Below are positions 8,961 through 16,697 of a DNA stretch of 52,354 nucleotides, in pieces; position 1 is the first letter of the stretch, and each line of letters begins with the position of its first letter. The notes under the pieces were generated by a model that had not been told where the DNA came from, ran no database searches, and worked only from the letters and a program-made list of their open reading frames with translations. Where the stretch lies: assembly GCA_959602045.1 (NCBI GenBank), contig CAUGRT010000018.1:1-52354 (forward strand). The letters run 5' to 3'. Source of the DNA: an uncultured Clostridia bacterium. Its GTDB lineage: Bacteria; Bacillota; Clostridia; UBA1381. A program made the position numbers and the translations under genes.

Positions 8961-8989
8961 ATTATATCATATTTATATGCATTTATCAA
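8961..8989 (-). promoter_or_regulatory. ychF promoter
   Basis: On the minus strand TTGATA (8984-8989), a 17-bp spacer and TATAAT (8961-8966), about 120 bp upstream of the ychF start. Confidence 0.75.
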
Positions 8990-9062
8990 TAGTTCAAATT
9001 ATATTTTTCATTGATGGAGCGATGAAAAATTGAAACTGCATGAATATGCAGCTGTTTAGCGC

Positions 9063-9102
9063 TAAAAAAGAAAAGAACAACTATTCAAAGTCGTTCTTTT
9101 CT
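9063..9102 (-). terminator. tRNA-Leu terminator
   Basis: Stem AGAAAAGAAC / GTTCTTTTCT (9069-9078 with 9093-9102), followed on the minus strand by CTTTTTT. It starts directly after the tRNA CCA end. Confidence 0.88.
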
Positions 9103-9191
9103 TGGTGCCGATGACCGGGGTCGAACCGGTACGGGAATTTCTTCCCACGGGATTTTAAGTCCCGGGCGTCTGCCAGTTCCGCCACATCGGC
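9103..9191 (-). tRNA. tRNA-Leu (anticodon TAA)
   Basis: An 89-nt class II tRNA with encoded CCA. The acceptor stem is GCCGATG/CATCGGC with discriminator A. The anticodon stem CGGGA/TCCCG holds the loop CTTAAAA, giving anticodon TAA. The long variable arm (TGGGAAGAAATTCCC) and the GGTTCGACCCC T-loop region fit tRNA-Leu. It has its own promoter and terminator. Confidence 0.97.
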
Positions 9192-9211
9192 AAGCTTTCA
9201 TAACAAAAATT

Positions 9212-9240
9212 ATTATAACATATTTTAATCGGTCTGTCAA
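9212..9240 (-). promoter_or_regulatory. tRNA-Leu promoter
   Basis: On the minus strand TTGACA (9235-9240), a 17-bp spacer and TATAAT (9212-9217), a perfect consensus promoter 20 bp upstream of the tRNA 5' end. Confidence 0.92.
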
Positions 9241-9290
9241 GTACTTTATCTCAAAAATATGTGCTTTTTTGTCAGTGATTTATCCATTGG

Positions 9291-9328
9291 AAAAGCCATA
9301 TCGTCCGGTGAAAGACGATATGGCTTTT
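9291..9328 (-). terminator. Terminator after Cys-rich small protein gene
   Basis: A 15-bp perfect stem AAAAGCCATATCGTC / GACGATATGGCTTTT with an 8-nt loop, 7 nt after the stop of the 55-residue protein gene on the minus strand. Confidence 0.85.
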
Positions 9329-9334
9329 GTTGAA

Positions 9335-9502
9335 TCAGCAGCAGGGATTGCAAGGCGGTTCGGGTTCGCAGCAATCGCAGCAGCAATTGTTGTTACCGCC
9401 GAAAATATTGCCGTTTCCACAGCATACCACCAGAGCAATAATAATTAAAATCCATATCCACTGATTATCAAAGCCGTTATTACAGCCTCCGAATAATCCC
9501 AT
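9335..9502 (-). CDS. Small cysteine-rich membrane protein (55 aa)
   Basis: A 55-residue protein with three parts: a Gly/Asn-rich start (MGLFGGCNNGFDNQ), one hydrophobic segment (WIWILIIIALVVCC, about residues 15-28), and a tail rich in Cys, Asn and Pro (NNNCCCDCCEPEPPCNPCC) containing nine cysteines in its last 16 residues. A perfect AAAAGGAGG site lies 7 nt before the ATG and a strong terminator follows, so this is a real gene. Comparable mini-proteins occur in clostridia and resemble the YjcZ-type small spore proteins in layout, but I cannot name a family. The tail could bind metal or form disulfides in a coat layer; that is inference. Confidence 0.75.
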   Translation of the reverse strand: MGLFGGCNNGFDNQWIWILIIIALVVCCGNGNIFGGNNNCCCDCCEPEPPCNPCC

Positions 9503-9560
9503 AATAAAAACCTCCTTTTACATAATGGTATTGTATACTATGCAAAACGGAGGTTTTGTG

Positions 9561-9851
9561 TTACGAATTTATAATTTCGGATTCATGGAAAACATATACG
9601 CCCTCAGGAGTCTTGAAAGCATATAGCATGATGCTTTTCATGCCATGACGGCGGATTACGGTCATATAGCCTTTCGGAGTGGCTTCAATCGGGGAATAGG
9701 TTGCTCCCGGATAATGCGAGTCCACATATCGGGAGATGGCATTGTGCTGCTCCTTAAAACGTGTGCCATTGAAAATTCCTTTGCCGCGAACTGCACCGTA
9801 TACGCCGATTGCGGCTGCCGATGCCAATAAGAATAACTGCTTCTTTTTCAT
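9561..9851 (-). CDS. Hypothetical protein with N-terminal membrane anchor
   Basis: A 96-residue protein with Lys-rich start and a short hydrophobic stretch (LFLLASAAAIGVYGAV, residues 6-21) that could be a signal anchor, then a soluble region beginning GKGIFNGTRFKEQHNAIS and ending FHESEIINS. I do not recognise a family. Its start ATGA overlaps the rsmI stop by 4 bases, so it is translated in the same operon as rsmI. The region after residue 45 (PGATYSPIEATPKGYMTVIRR) could form a small beta sheet. Confidence 0.6.
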   Translation of the reverse strand: MKKKQLFLLASAAAIGVYGAVRGKGIFNGTRFKEQHNAISRYVDSHYPGATYSPIEATPKGYMTVIRRHGMKSIMLYAFKTPEGVYVFHESEIINS

Positions 9852-10711
9852 GAAGGCTCATCCTTTCCTTTGCAATGATATTCGTTATAAACCTCACGCT
9901 TGGGCAAATCTCTGTCCAATGCGGCTTTTTTGATTGCATCCTTGGAGCTGTCGCCGTCAGCAATATACTTGTCTACATGCTCCCGAATACTGTAATTCTG
10001 CCACCATACTTCTTCCGGATTCGGTTCGGGTTCTTTGGCACATTCGACAACAAGAACATATTCGCCACGCGGGTTGTTTTCAGCATAATATGCCACAGCC
10101 TCATGAATTGTCAGTCTTAGAATTTCCTCATGCAGCTTGGTTAATTCACGCGCAATGGCAATTTTGCGGTCAGCACCGAAATATCGCTCCATATCGGCAA
10201 GTGTGTTGCGCAGCTTATGCGGCGCTTCATAAAAAATCAGCGTGCGCGAGTCGTTTTTGACGCTCTCCAAATGCTCGTTCCGATGCCGCTTATTCACCGA
10301 TAAAAATCCCTCAAACGCATATCGCGCAGTAGACAGGCCGGAGAGAATCAGCGCGTTAATTCCGGCAACCGGGCCAGGAACAGAGGTGACGGTAATTTGA
10401 TTTTCGATACAGAGCCGCACCAGATCTTCTCCGGGATCGGAGATTGCCGGCGTACCGGCATCGCTGACCTGTGCGACGTTCTTTCCCTCCAACAGCAAAC
10501 GCACAATATATTCACCTTTTTCGGCTTTGTTATGCTCATGATAGCTTGTCAGCGGCTTTGAAATGCCAAAGTGATTCAGCAGCTGAAGCGTGCGCCGGGT
10601 ATCCTCCGCGGCAATCATATCAACCGAGTTTAAAATTTCAAGACAGCGCGCACTGACATCGCCTAAGTTTCCGATCGGCGTTGCGCATAAATATAAGATT
10701 CCGGACATCAT
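9848..10711 (-). CDS. rsmI: 16S rRNA (cytidine-1402-2'-O)-methyltransferase RsmI
   Basis: A 287-residue SAM-dependent enzyme of the tetrapyrrole-methylase fold that 2'-O-methylates C1402 in the ribosomal decoding centre. Signature motifs are LYLCATPIGNLGD at the start, AAEDTRRT (residues 34-41), QVSDAGTPAISDPG (about 81-94) and TSVPGPVAGINALI, followed by the FEGFL...K-rich segment and FYEAPHKL. Two adjacent ATG codons are possible starts; the second gives 286 residues. The gene lies 11 nt after the TrmN6-like methylase gene, so fabZ, this methylase, rsmI and the small membrane protein form one minus-strand operon. Confidence 0.95.
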   Translation of the reverse strand: MMSGILYLCATPIGNLGDVSARCLEILNSVDMIAAEDTRRTLQLLNHFGISKPLTSYHEHNKAEKGEYIVRLLLEGKNVAQVSDAGTPAISDPGEDLVRLCIENQITVTSVPGPVAGINALILSGLSTARYAFEGFLSVNKRHRNEHLESVKNDSRTLIFYEAPHKLRNTLADMERYFGADRKIAIARELTKLHEEILRLTIHEAVAYYAENNPRGEYVLVVECAKEPEPNPEEVWWQNYSIREHVDKYIADGDSSKDAIKKAALDRDLPKREVYNEYHCKGKDEPS

Positions 10712-10722
10712 CCAAATCCTTT

Positions 10723-11472
10723 CTATCGTTCGGGAGCTGAGGACTCCCGATTGTAAATTTCGTTAATTTCTTGAGAATATTGTCCATCCTCATCGAAAAT
10801 GTATAGCTGTTTCATCAACCGAAGCTCTGCTTTTCCGTTGCGCATGCCCTCGATTAACAAAAGATTCGGCTCTTTTCCGGGGCGCGGCGCAACAAACCGC
10901 AGCCGTTTCGGCTCAATTTTATATTTTCGCATCAAGCATAAAATATCGGTGAGCCTGGCAGGACGGTGCACCATATAGAATCTGCCCTTTGGGATCAGCA
11001 GCTCCGCGCTGACGCGGATTACGTCCTCTAAGGTGCAGAGAATCTCATGCCGCGATACCGCAATGGAGTCCGAATCGTTTTTTAAAGCAGAATCCTTTTT
11101 CATATAGGGCGGATTACAGGTGATTTTGTCAAATGATCCCTTGCCGTATTGCTGCACGGCGTTCTTTAAATCCCCCTCGGAAACCGTGATTCGCTCCGAA
11201 AGCGAATTGTATGCAACACTTCGGCGCGCCATATCCGCAATCTGCGGTTGAATTTCAAGCGCGCAGATTTCCGGAGTTTTGGTTTTGGCACTGAGCAGCA
11301 AGGCAACAATGCCGGTTCCGGTGCATAAATCCAACGTCCGTTTGGAAAGTGTGTCTTTTGCAAAATCCGAAAGTAAAACCGCGTCCACGCCAAATCGAAA
11401 GCCGGTCTTTTTCTGAATCAGAAATAAGTTATTCAGCTGTAAATCATCCAGCTGTTCATCCGCGTAAATCAT
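10723..11472 (-). CDS. tRNA1(Val) adenine-N6-methyltransferase-like protein (TrmN6/YfiC)
   Basis: A 249-residue Rossmann-fold methyltransferase. The SAM site LDLCTGTGIVALLLSAKT is near residue 45 and the amino-methylase motif NPPYMKK is near residue 119, which together identify the TrmN6/YfiC family of m6A methylases. The N-terminal half (NNLFLIQKKTGFRFGVDAVLLSDF) is the typical family lead-in. The likely target is tRNA A37, but related enzymes can act on other RNAs. Its ATG overlaps the fabZ stop (TAATG), so it is translationally coupled to fabZ. Confidence 0.85.
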   Translation of the reverse strand: MIYADEQLDDLQLNNLFLIQKKTGFRFGVDAVLLSDFAKDTLSKRTLDLCTGTGIVALLLSAKTKTPEICALEIQPQIADMARRSVAYNSLSERITVSEGDLKNAVQQYGKGSFDKITCNPPYMKKDSALKNDSDSIAVSRHEILCTLEDVIRVSAELLIPKGRFYMVHRPARLTDILCLMRKYKIEPKRLRFVAPRPGKEPNLLLIEGMRNGKAELRLMKQLYIFDEDGQYSQEINEIYNRESSAPER

Positions 11473-11900
11473 TATTTATCAATGACTGCAAAGCTGATTT
11501 CGCCGGCGGCGGCAAGCTGACCGTCAACGGTCGCTTTAACATTTGCCTTACCCATGCCATGACGATAAGTCAGCAATTCCGCACTTAACTCCAGAACATC
11601 TCCCGGAATAACCTGACGGCGGAATTTGAAGTTGTTGATTCCGGTGAATACACCGATTTTTCCTCTGTTTTCCTCCATACCCAAGAGCAGAACAGCACCG
11701 ACCTGTGCCAATGCTTCCGTAATCAATACGCCGGGCATGATGGGTTTGCCGGGGAAGTGTCCCTGGAAAAATGGCTCGTTCATCGTTACATTTTTGATTC
11801 CTTTAATGGATTTTCCCTCTTCCATTTCTGTGATTTTATCCACCAGAAGAAACGGATAACGGTGGGGGAGGATGTTTTGAATATCAGTAATATTTAGCAT
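11472..11900 (-). CDS. fabZ: 3-hydroxyacyl-ACP dehydratase FabZ
   Basis: A 142-residue hot-dog-fold dehydratase of fatty acid elongation. It carries HRYPFLLVDKI (residues 13-23), the catalytic His and the GHFPGKPIMPGVL loop with the central-helix Glu in ITEALAQ. Length and motifs fit FabZ exactly. It is separated from any other fatty acid synthesis gene in this window, being the first gene of an operon with two RNA methylases. Repeat copies B and C lie upstream. AAAGGAG sits 8 nt before the ATG. Confidence 0.96.
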   Translation of the reverse strand: MLNITDIQNILPHRYPFLLVDKITEMEEGKSIKGIKNVTMNEPFFQGHFPGKPIMPGVLITEALAQVGAVLLLGMEENRGKIGVFTGINNFKFRRQVIPGDVLELSAELLTYRHGMGKANVKATVDGQLAAAGEISFAVIDK

Positions 11901-11947
11901 GTTGGTTCTCCTTTATGTTTTTTTATTAGATAACTATATAATCATCC

Positions 11948-12073
11948 GAATGTGCCGGTATGAAAATTCATCTGTTTTTCAATCTATGCAGGCGAGTTCT
12001 ACTCCGCGCAGCGTAGCGGATGTTTGAGCCGGAATAGAGTGAAAAACAGATGAATTTTCATACCGGCATATTC
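11948..12073 (+). repeat. Covarying-arm hairpin repeat, copy B
   Basis: The longest copy: arms 11948-11981 and 12040-12073 pair over 34 bp with one wobble/mismatch (arm includes TGCCGGTATGAAAATTC and ATCTGTTTTTCA). The core reads GGCGAGTTCTACTCCGCGCA then GCGTAGCGGATGTTTGAGCC, with a 4-nt insertion (between GAGTT and TCCGC) relative to the other copies. It lies between mreB and fabZ, both on the minus strand. Confidence 0.92.
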
Positions 12074-12102
12074 TCGTTGCAGGATGCAATCTTCCCAAAG
12101 GC

Positions 12103-12189
12103 TTTTGATGTGATTATTATTTTATGGAGGCGAGTTCCGCGCAACGTAGCGGATGTTTGAGCCGCAATAAAATAATAATCACATCAAAA
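12103..12189 (+). repeat. Covarying-arm hairpin repeat, copy C
   Basis: A 23-bp perfect stem (12103-12125 with 12167-12189, arm TTTTGATGTGATTATTATTT plus TAT) surrounds the core GGCGAGTTCCGCGCAACGTA then GCGGATGTTTGAGCCGCAAT. The arms are unlike those of copy B, 30 bp away, but the core is nearly identical. It starts 35 nt after the mreB stop in the mreB direction. Confidence 0.92.
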
Positions 12190-12223
12190 ACCGTGCAGCA
12201 CGCTTCGAACATTGACTTTTGAA

Positions 12224-13249
12224 TCAATCCCGTATATAAGCTTTCTTATGAAAAATATGCGTTGTGTCGGTGACGGTATCAATGCTATCCAATGCAATTG
12301 CCGCACCTTTTACCACGCAATTCAGCAGATCATTTGCACGCGTGCATTTCACGCCGACCGCTTCTTCGATCTTTTGGTCTAAGCCGTAGATGATCGAGCC
12401 GCCGCCGGTGAGGATGATTCCGTCATCCAGAATATCTCCGTGCAGCTCTGGAGGGGTTTCCTCCAATACTTCCTTAATTCTTTCGGTAATATTATAAACA
12501 AAATCATCGAAAATACTGTAAATATCATCGGATGAAACGGTTACGGCACGTGGAAGACCTGTGACAACGCAAAGTCCTTTGGCTTCGCAGAATAACTCGT
12601 TTTCGCGTTGGACGACCGTACCGATTTCGCGCTTGATTCGCTCTGCGGTTCTGGGGCCTATATAGAGGTTGTATGCACGGCGCATATGGCGCTCAATCGC
12701 TTCATTAAATTCATCGCCGGCGATTTTTAAGGAACGGCTGACGACGATTCCGCCGAGGGACATTACGGCAATATCCGTTGTTCCGCCGCCGATATCGACC
12801 ACAAGCGTTCCGTGCGCTCTGGAAATATCAAATCCGGCACCCAATGCGGCAGCAACCGGTTCTTCGATAATATAAATATCCTTTGCGCCGACCTCGCGTG
12901 CGGACTCAATAACAGCACGCTGCTCAACATCCGTTACGCCGCTCGGTACGCACATCATAATGCGCGGATGCCCTGCCGCCCGTGAAAGCACACGCCCCAG
13001 AAATATTTTTATCATTTCATTCGTTAGAGTGAAACTGGAAATCACACCGTCATGAAGCGGTCGGACCGCCTGAATATTCGGAGGGGTGCGTCCCAGCATT
13101 TCAAGCGCGGAGTTTCCGGCAGCATATACCTCGTTGGTATCAGTATTCACTGCAATGACTGTCGGCTCACTCAACACGATTCCCTTGTTTTTTATATAAA
13201 CCTGCATCGTGGCGGTGCCGAGATCAATACTGATGTCGCTGTTAAACAT
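12224..13249 (-). CDS. Actin-like cell-shape protein MreB/Mbl
   Basis: A 341-residue bacterial actin, normal family length. It polymerises under the membrane and guides peptidoglycan synthesis along the cell cylinder. Visible motifs are phosphate-1 DLGTATMQVY (residues 8-17), the conserved AAGNSALEMLGRTP segment, GVTDVEQRAV, EEPVAAALGAG and phosphate-2 DIGGGTTDIAVMSLGG, followed by the adenosine-site GGGSIIYGL near residue 277. The stretch DLGTATMQ differs slightly from the usual DLGTANTL. No mreC or mreD follows, which suggests the stand-alone Mbl/MreBH type rather than the operon MreB. Confidence 0.92.
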   Translation of the reverse strand: MFNSDISIDLGTATMQVYIKNKGIVLSEPTVIAVNTDTNEVYAAGNSALEMLGRTPPNIQAVRPLHDGVISSFTLTNEMIKIFLGRVLSRAAGHPRIMMCVPSGVTDVEQRAVIESAREVGAKDIYIIEEPVAAALGAGFDISRAHGTLVVDIGGGTTDIAVMSLGGIVVSRSLKIAGDEFNEAIERHMRRAYNLYIGPRTAERIKREIGTVVQRENELFCEAKGLCVVTGLPRAVTVSSDDIYSIFDDFVYNITERIKEVLEETPPELHGDILDDGIILTGGGSIIYGLDQKIEEAVGVKCTRANDLLNCVVKGAAIALDSIDTVTDTTHIFHKKAYIRD

Positions 13250-13333
13250 ATCTATTTCCTTTCTTGTGCGCTCGGATTTGTAGCTGTAAATTCAAGCTGC
13301 TTCAATATATTATACAACATATTTTTGCCGAAC

Positions 13334-14155
13334 TCAATAGGTTTCCGATAATTTCAATATTTTTTGTGCATTTTTGTATAGAATATTCTCTAAATCCGAT
13401 GGACTCAAGGAGAGAGCAGAGATCGCTGCGGCACTTTTTCCTTGATCCTCCCAGGGGGAGTCGGTGGCAAACAGGATTTTTTCGGAGCCGTGATTCCGGA
13501 TAATTCGGAGCAGCTGTTCTTTTTCAATAAAAAATACAGTAAATGCCGTATCGAGGAAAATGGGTGTTCCGACCAGATATTGTTCGACACGATCCCAGTC
13601 CTTCCATCCGCCCAGGTGCGCGGCGATGATTTTATCACCTTTTACGAACTCCAACACATGCGCCAGACGATCCGGCGAACAGTGTACCGGCGGGGCAATG
13701 CCAATGTCGTTTCCGGCATGAAATACGGTATAAAGCCCAAGCTCTTCGCATTTCTTTAAAATACGAATACATTCGGGACTGTCTACGTAAAATTGCTGAT
13801 ATTCTGGGTGCAGCTTGATTCCTGCCATTCCGGCAGCCTTAATTTGCTCCAGAACCTCCTCCCAATCCTCTTGCAGGGGATGAAGTGAGCCGAAAGAAAA
13901 AATGCCGTCTTTTCCGTTGATTTCAGCGGCAAAACGATTAATGCTCGGCGTTTGGCGCGGCGTTGTGGCAATGGGAAGAACAACGGAATAATCAATATGA
14001 TTTCTTTTCATGGAGTCTTTCAAGTCCGAAAGCGTAGCGCCGATTACGGCATGTCCCGGCGTTCCCTGAATTTTTAGAACGTTCCCCTCTAATATCTCGA
14101 TCGTCCTTTTGGCAATCTTATCGGGAAAAATATGTGTGTGAAAATCAATGATCAT
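13334..14155 (-). CDS. Amidohydrolase_2-family metal-dependent hydrolase
   Basis: A 273-residue TIM-barrel protein starting MIIDFHTHIFPDK, the metal-binding HxH of the amidohydrolase_2/ACMS-decarboxylase group. Further expected ligands are in GIKLHPEYQQF (strand 4), VFHAGND (strand 5, His), AAHLGGWKDW (His) and FATDSPW (Asp, strand 8). The substrate is unknown. The ATG at 14155 is chosen because ACGGAG lies 11 nt upstream, and a strong promoter lies just before it (14214-14242). The gene stands alone between mreB and the transglutaminase-like gene, all on the minus strand. Confidence 0.85.
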   Translation of the reverse strand: MIIDFHTHIFPDKIAKRTIEILEGNVLKIQGTPGHAVIGATLSDLKDSMKRNHIDYSVVLPIATTPRQTPSINRFAAEINGKDGIFSFGSLHPLQEDWEEVLEQIKAAGMAGIKLHPEYQQFYVDSPECIRILKKCEELGLYTVFHAGNDIGIAPPVHCSPDRLAHVLEFVKGDKIIAAHLGGWKDWDRVEQYLVGTPIFLDTAFTVFFIEKEQLLRIIRNHGSEKILFATDSPWEDQGKSAAAISALSLSPSDLENILYKNAQKILKLSETY

Positions 14156-14213
14156 AGGTGTAATCTCCGTTTCGTGAAGTCTTTCGATTCGTGAAAGGCT
14201 TGTTATTACTTCT

Positions 14214-14242
14214 ATTATATCGAAATACAAAGCATTTGTCAA
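14214..14242 (-). promoter_or_regulatory. Promoter of amidohydrolase gene
   Basis: On the minus strand TTGACA (14237-14242), a 17-bp spacer and TATAAT (14214-14219). It lies 59 bp upstream of the chosen start and makes the longer frame starting at 14242 unlikely. Confidence 0.88.
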
Positions 14243-14258
14243 ATTTTTTCTAAGAGAA

Positions 14259-14313
14259 AAGGGACTGAAAACTTTTTGTACGAATGGAATCGTATTGGTT
14301 TTTACAGTCCCTT
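14259..14313 (-). terminator. Terminator of transglutaminase-like gene
   Basis: A long imperfect hairpin (AAGGGACTG at 14259-14267 with CAGTCCCTT at 14305-14313, plus inner AAAAC/GTTTT and ACGA/TCGT pairs), followed on the minus strand by TTTT. Confidence 0.8.
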
Positions 14314-14322
14314 AAATCTCAG

Positions 14323-15528
14323 TCAACGTCTTTTTGCATACTCAAGAATTTTATGATTCTGTGAGAAGTATTGAAGATTAGAATCAAAATACAGATGGGA
14401 TATGCTGTCACCATCAACATTTTGACCGTTTTCAAATTTGTTTTGGCAATCCCAGGTGGTATCGACAATCACCCAACGCCCATCTACATAGACCTCGTTC
14501 CATGCGTGATTTTGAAAATCAGTATAGGTGTTTTCACTATTCCATTCTGTATCGTCGCCGATTCCCAATGCATAACCGGAAACAACATAACAGGGGATGT
14601 TCAAGCTGCGGCATAGCGCGGCATACAGCGTAGCGAACCCCAGACAAACCGCTTTTCGGTTTGCCACAACCTCAGTGGCATAGAAGGGGATCGTGGCGTC
14701 GGCATTGAGCCCGTCCTCGTCATAATATAAATAGGAACAAATCCAATCGTGCAATGCAACGGCTTTGTCATAATCATTATCGCAGGCGGCGGTCAGCTGC
14801 TGCGCGATGGATATAATCGAATCGTTGTTGCTTTGGATGGATGGCGTACTTTTGAGCGCTTCGGAGAGGGAGCGGTCTTTTTCATACATCGCCTTATTTG
14901 CTTCATAGACCGGTGAGGTTTCAAGGCTCCACAAGCCATTTTCGTCCCGTACCAAATGGATGAGATTCAAAACCCAGCTGGCAAATTGGCCGTATTCCTT
15001 TGCCCCGGCGAAAACAAGCATCTCTAAACGATTTTCATCGGTTTCGGGGATTTTTATGAATTTATTAAACTGCCCAGCAGTATCGGTACCCACTTGAGTC
15101 TGACCGAGCTGATTTTCAGCGGAATCGGAAAAGTTTACAATCAAGTGGCGTTTGGAGGCATCATTGACGATTCCGAATACCTGCACCTCTTTCCCGGATT
15201 CATCCATCATCACGCTGATGTTTTCGCGCGGATAAAAGGAAAGCATCGGACTGTTGGCGATATAGGCGTTCTGCGCTACATCGGAAGGATCAATCGGCAG
15301 CTCTTTGTGCGTAATTATAGCGTAGATTTCTGATGGGGTAGGGATGGACGCGGTTAATTCGGATAAGGATTGCGATGCGTCCGAAATCATCTGTACGGCG
15401 AGATGGTGCTGCTCCAACGCCGGAATGTAGGCAGAGATATTGTAAAAGAAGTCGGTTTTTGTATTCACGACGATGATGCCGATACAGAATAATAAACTAA
15501 AGAGAAAAAATCTTCTTACATGCTTCAT
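14323..15528 (-). CDS. Transglutaminase-like cysteine-protease-fold protein, membrane anchored
   Basis: A 401-residue protein with an N-terminal hydrophobic anchor (FFLFSLLFCIGIIVV) and an extracytoplasmic body. The C-terminal third is a transglutaminase core: AVCLGFATLYAALCRSLNIP holds the catalytic Cys, FQNHAWNEVYVDGRW the His, and WVIVDTTWD the Asp. The middle part (FYPRENISVMMDESGKEV...) is a beta-rich domain I do not recognise. Such proteins are thought to act as peptidases or crosslinkers in the cell envelope or spore. The ATG at 15528 is used because GAAAGGGG lies 11 nt upstream. Confidence 0.85.
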   Translation of the reverse strand: MKHVRRFFLFSLLFCIGIIVVNTKTDFFYNISAYIPALEQHHLAVQMISDASQSLSELTASIPTPSEIYAIITHKELPIDPSDVAQNAYIANSPMLSFYPRENISVMMDESGKEVQVFGIVNDASKRHLIVNFSDSAENQLGQTQVGTDTAGQFNKFIKIPETDENRLEMLVFAGAKEYGQFASWVLNLIHLVRDENGLWSLETSPVYEANKAMYEKDRSLSEALKSTPSIQSNNDSIISIAQQLTAACDNDYDKAVALHDWICSYLYYDEDGLNADATIPFYATEVVANRKAVCLGFATLYAALCRSLNIPCYVVSGYALGIGDDTEWNSENTYTDFQNHAWNEVYVDGRWVIVDTTWDCQNKFENGQNVDGDSISHLYFDSNLQYFSQNHKILEYAKRR

Positions 15529-15579
15529 CGGAATATACGCCCCTTTCTGCTGCACGAACCGTACGAATTTGGGTATAGT

Positions 15580-15625
15580 AAAAAGTGCTGCGACCTTATC
15601 ATCATAAAGCCGCAGCACTCTTTTT
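15580..15625 (-). terminator. Terminator of tRNA cluster
   Basis: Stem AGTGCTGCG / CGCAGCACT with an 18-nt loop; on the minus strand the 3' arm is followed by TTTTTAC. It starts 6 nt after the tRNA-Cys CCA and isolates the tRNAs from the downstream transglutaminase-like gene. Confidence 0.88.
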
Positions 15626-15631
15626 ACGAAA

Positions 15632-15706
<75 letters not shown>

Positions 15707-15747
15707 GAATAAACAAAAGACGCAAGAAGCGCCTTTTGTCAATGAAA

Positions 15748-15822
15748 TGGAGCGGAAGACGAGATTCGAACTCGCGACGTTCACCTTGGCAAGGTGACGC
15801 TCTACCACTGAGCCACTCCCGC
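15748..15822 (-). tRNA. tRNA-Gly (anticodon GCC)
   Basis: A 75-nt tRNA with encoded CCA, acceptor GCGGGAG/CTTCCGC (one G-U pair), discriminator U and anticodon loop TTGCCAA (GCC). Fourth of the cluster. Confidence 0.96.
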
Positions 15823-15847
15823 GTATTGTCTGTAAAAACAGACAATG

Positions 15848-15923
15848 TGGTGCCTTCGGGTGGAATCGAACCGCCGACACAGGGATTTTCAGTCCCTTGC
15901 TCTACCGACTGAGCTACAAAGGC
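15848..15923 (-). tRNA. tRNA-Phe (anticodon GAA)
   Basis: A 76-nt tRNA with encoded CCA, acceptor GCCTTTG/CGAAGGC (pairs with wobble), and anticodon loop CTGAAAA (GAA) between GGGA/TCCC stem halves. Third of the cluster. Confidence 0.96.
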
Positions 15924-15927
15924 AAAA

Positions 15928-16004
15928 TGGCGACCCGGATGAGGCTCGAACTCACGACCTCCAGCGTGACAGGCTGGCGTTCTAACCAACTGAACTACCG
16001 GGCC
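15928..16004 (-). tRNA. tRNA-Asp (anticodon GTC)
   Basis: A 77-nt tRNA with encoded CCA, acceptor GGCCCGG/CCGGGTC, discriminator G and anticodon loop CTGTCAC (GTC). Second of the cluster, only 5 nt from tRNA-Val. Confidence 0.96.
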
Positions 16005-16009
16005 AGACA

Positions 16010-16086
16010 TGGTGGGAGTTACAGGGCTCGAACCTGTGACATCCTGCTTGTAAGGCAGACGCTCTCCCAGCTGAGCTAAACTCCCA
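16010..16086 (-). tRNA. tRNA-Val (anticodon TAC)
   Basis: A 77-nt tRNA with encoded CCA, acceptor TGGGAGT/ACTCCCA and anticodon loop CTTACAA (TAC). First gene of the cluster, 31 bp after the promoter -10. Confidence 0.96.
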
Positions 16087-16117
16087 TTTTGTCTGCCGTC
16101 TCTCAACGACGAGATTT

Positions 16118-16146
16118 ATTATAACAGATCTTGAGGGTTTTGTCAA
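16118..16146 (-). promoter_or_regulatory. Promoter of the five-tRNA cluster
   Basis: On the minus strand TTGACA (16141-16146), a 17-bp spacer and TATAAT (16118-16123), a perfect consensus promoter. Confidence 0.93.
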
Positions 16147-16223
16147 CACTTTTTTTGAAATTTTTTTAATTTTTTTTCTTATTTCGGAAAATCCTGCACA
16201 ATAGGGTAATAAAGCGCCCTCAA

Positions 16224-16664
16224 TCAGATATAATAACCGAAATCATCACGGCTTTTTTCGTCCTCCTGCACCAAGTCGGCGATGGTGATTCCGTCAAGAT
16301 AATTGTTGACGGTTTTATAAAGACCTTCCCAAAGCTTGATTGTCGGACAGGTTTCCGCACGGGGGCATTGATTGACATCATCCTCCATGCAGGCAACCGG
16401 CACCAATTCGCCCTCGGTAATGCGCAAAATATCGCCGATGGTATACTCATCAGGGCGGCGCAGCATTTTATAACCGCCCTGAGAGCCGCGCTGACTGCGC
16501 AAAAATCCCGCTTTGCTTAACATATTTACAATCTGCTCCAGATATTTTAAAGAAATATTCTGACGTTCCGCAACATCCTTAATCGAAACATTTCCGCCGT
16601 TGGAATGTTCTGCAATATCCAGCATCAAACGCACTGCATATCTTCCTTTTGTTGAGATTTTCAT
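16224..16664 (-). CDS. Rrf2-family transcriptional regulator (IscR/CymR-like)
   Basis: A 146-residue winged-helix regulator: MKISTKGRYAVRLMLDIA is the family start, the recognition helix is in SLKYLEQIVNMLSKAGF, and the wing is RGSQGGYKM. Three cysteines follow in CMEDDVNQCPRAETC, the region that binds an iron-sulfur cluster in IscR, although spacing (Cx7Cx5C) differs slightly from IscR (Cx5Cx5C). It lies 33 nt after the serine acetyltransferase gene in the same direction, so a CymR-like role in cysteine or Fe-S regulation is likely; CymR itself lacks these cysteines. Confidence 0.88.
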   Translation of the reverse strand: MKISTKGRYAVRLMLDIAEHSNGGNVSIKDVAERQNISLKYLEQIVNMLSKAGFLRSQRGSQGGYKMLRRPDEYTIGDILRITEGELVPVACMEDDVNQCPRAETCPTIKLWEGLYKTVNNYLDGITIADLVQEDEKSRDDFGYYI

Positions 16665-16697
16665 AGCTTCACTCTTAACTTCCTTCCTATTAAATGC

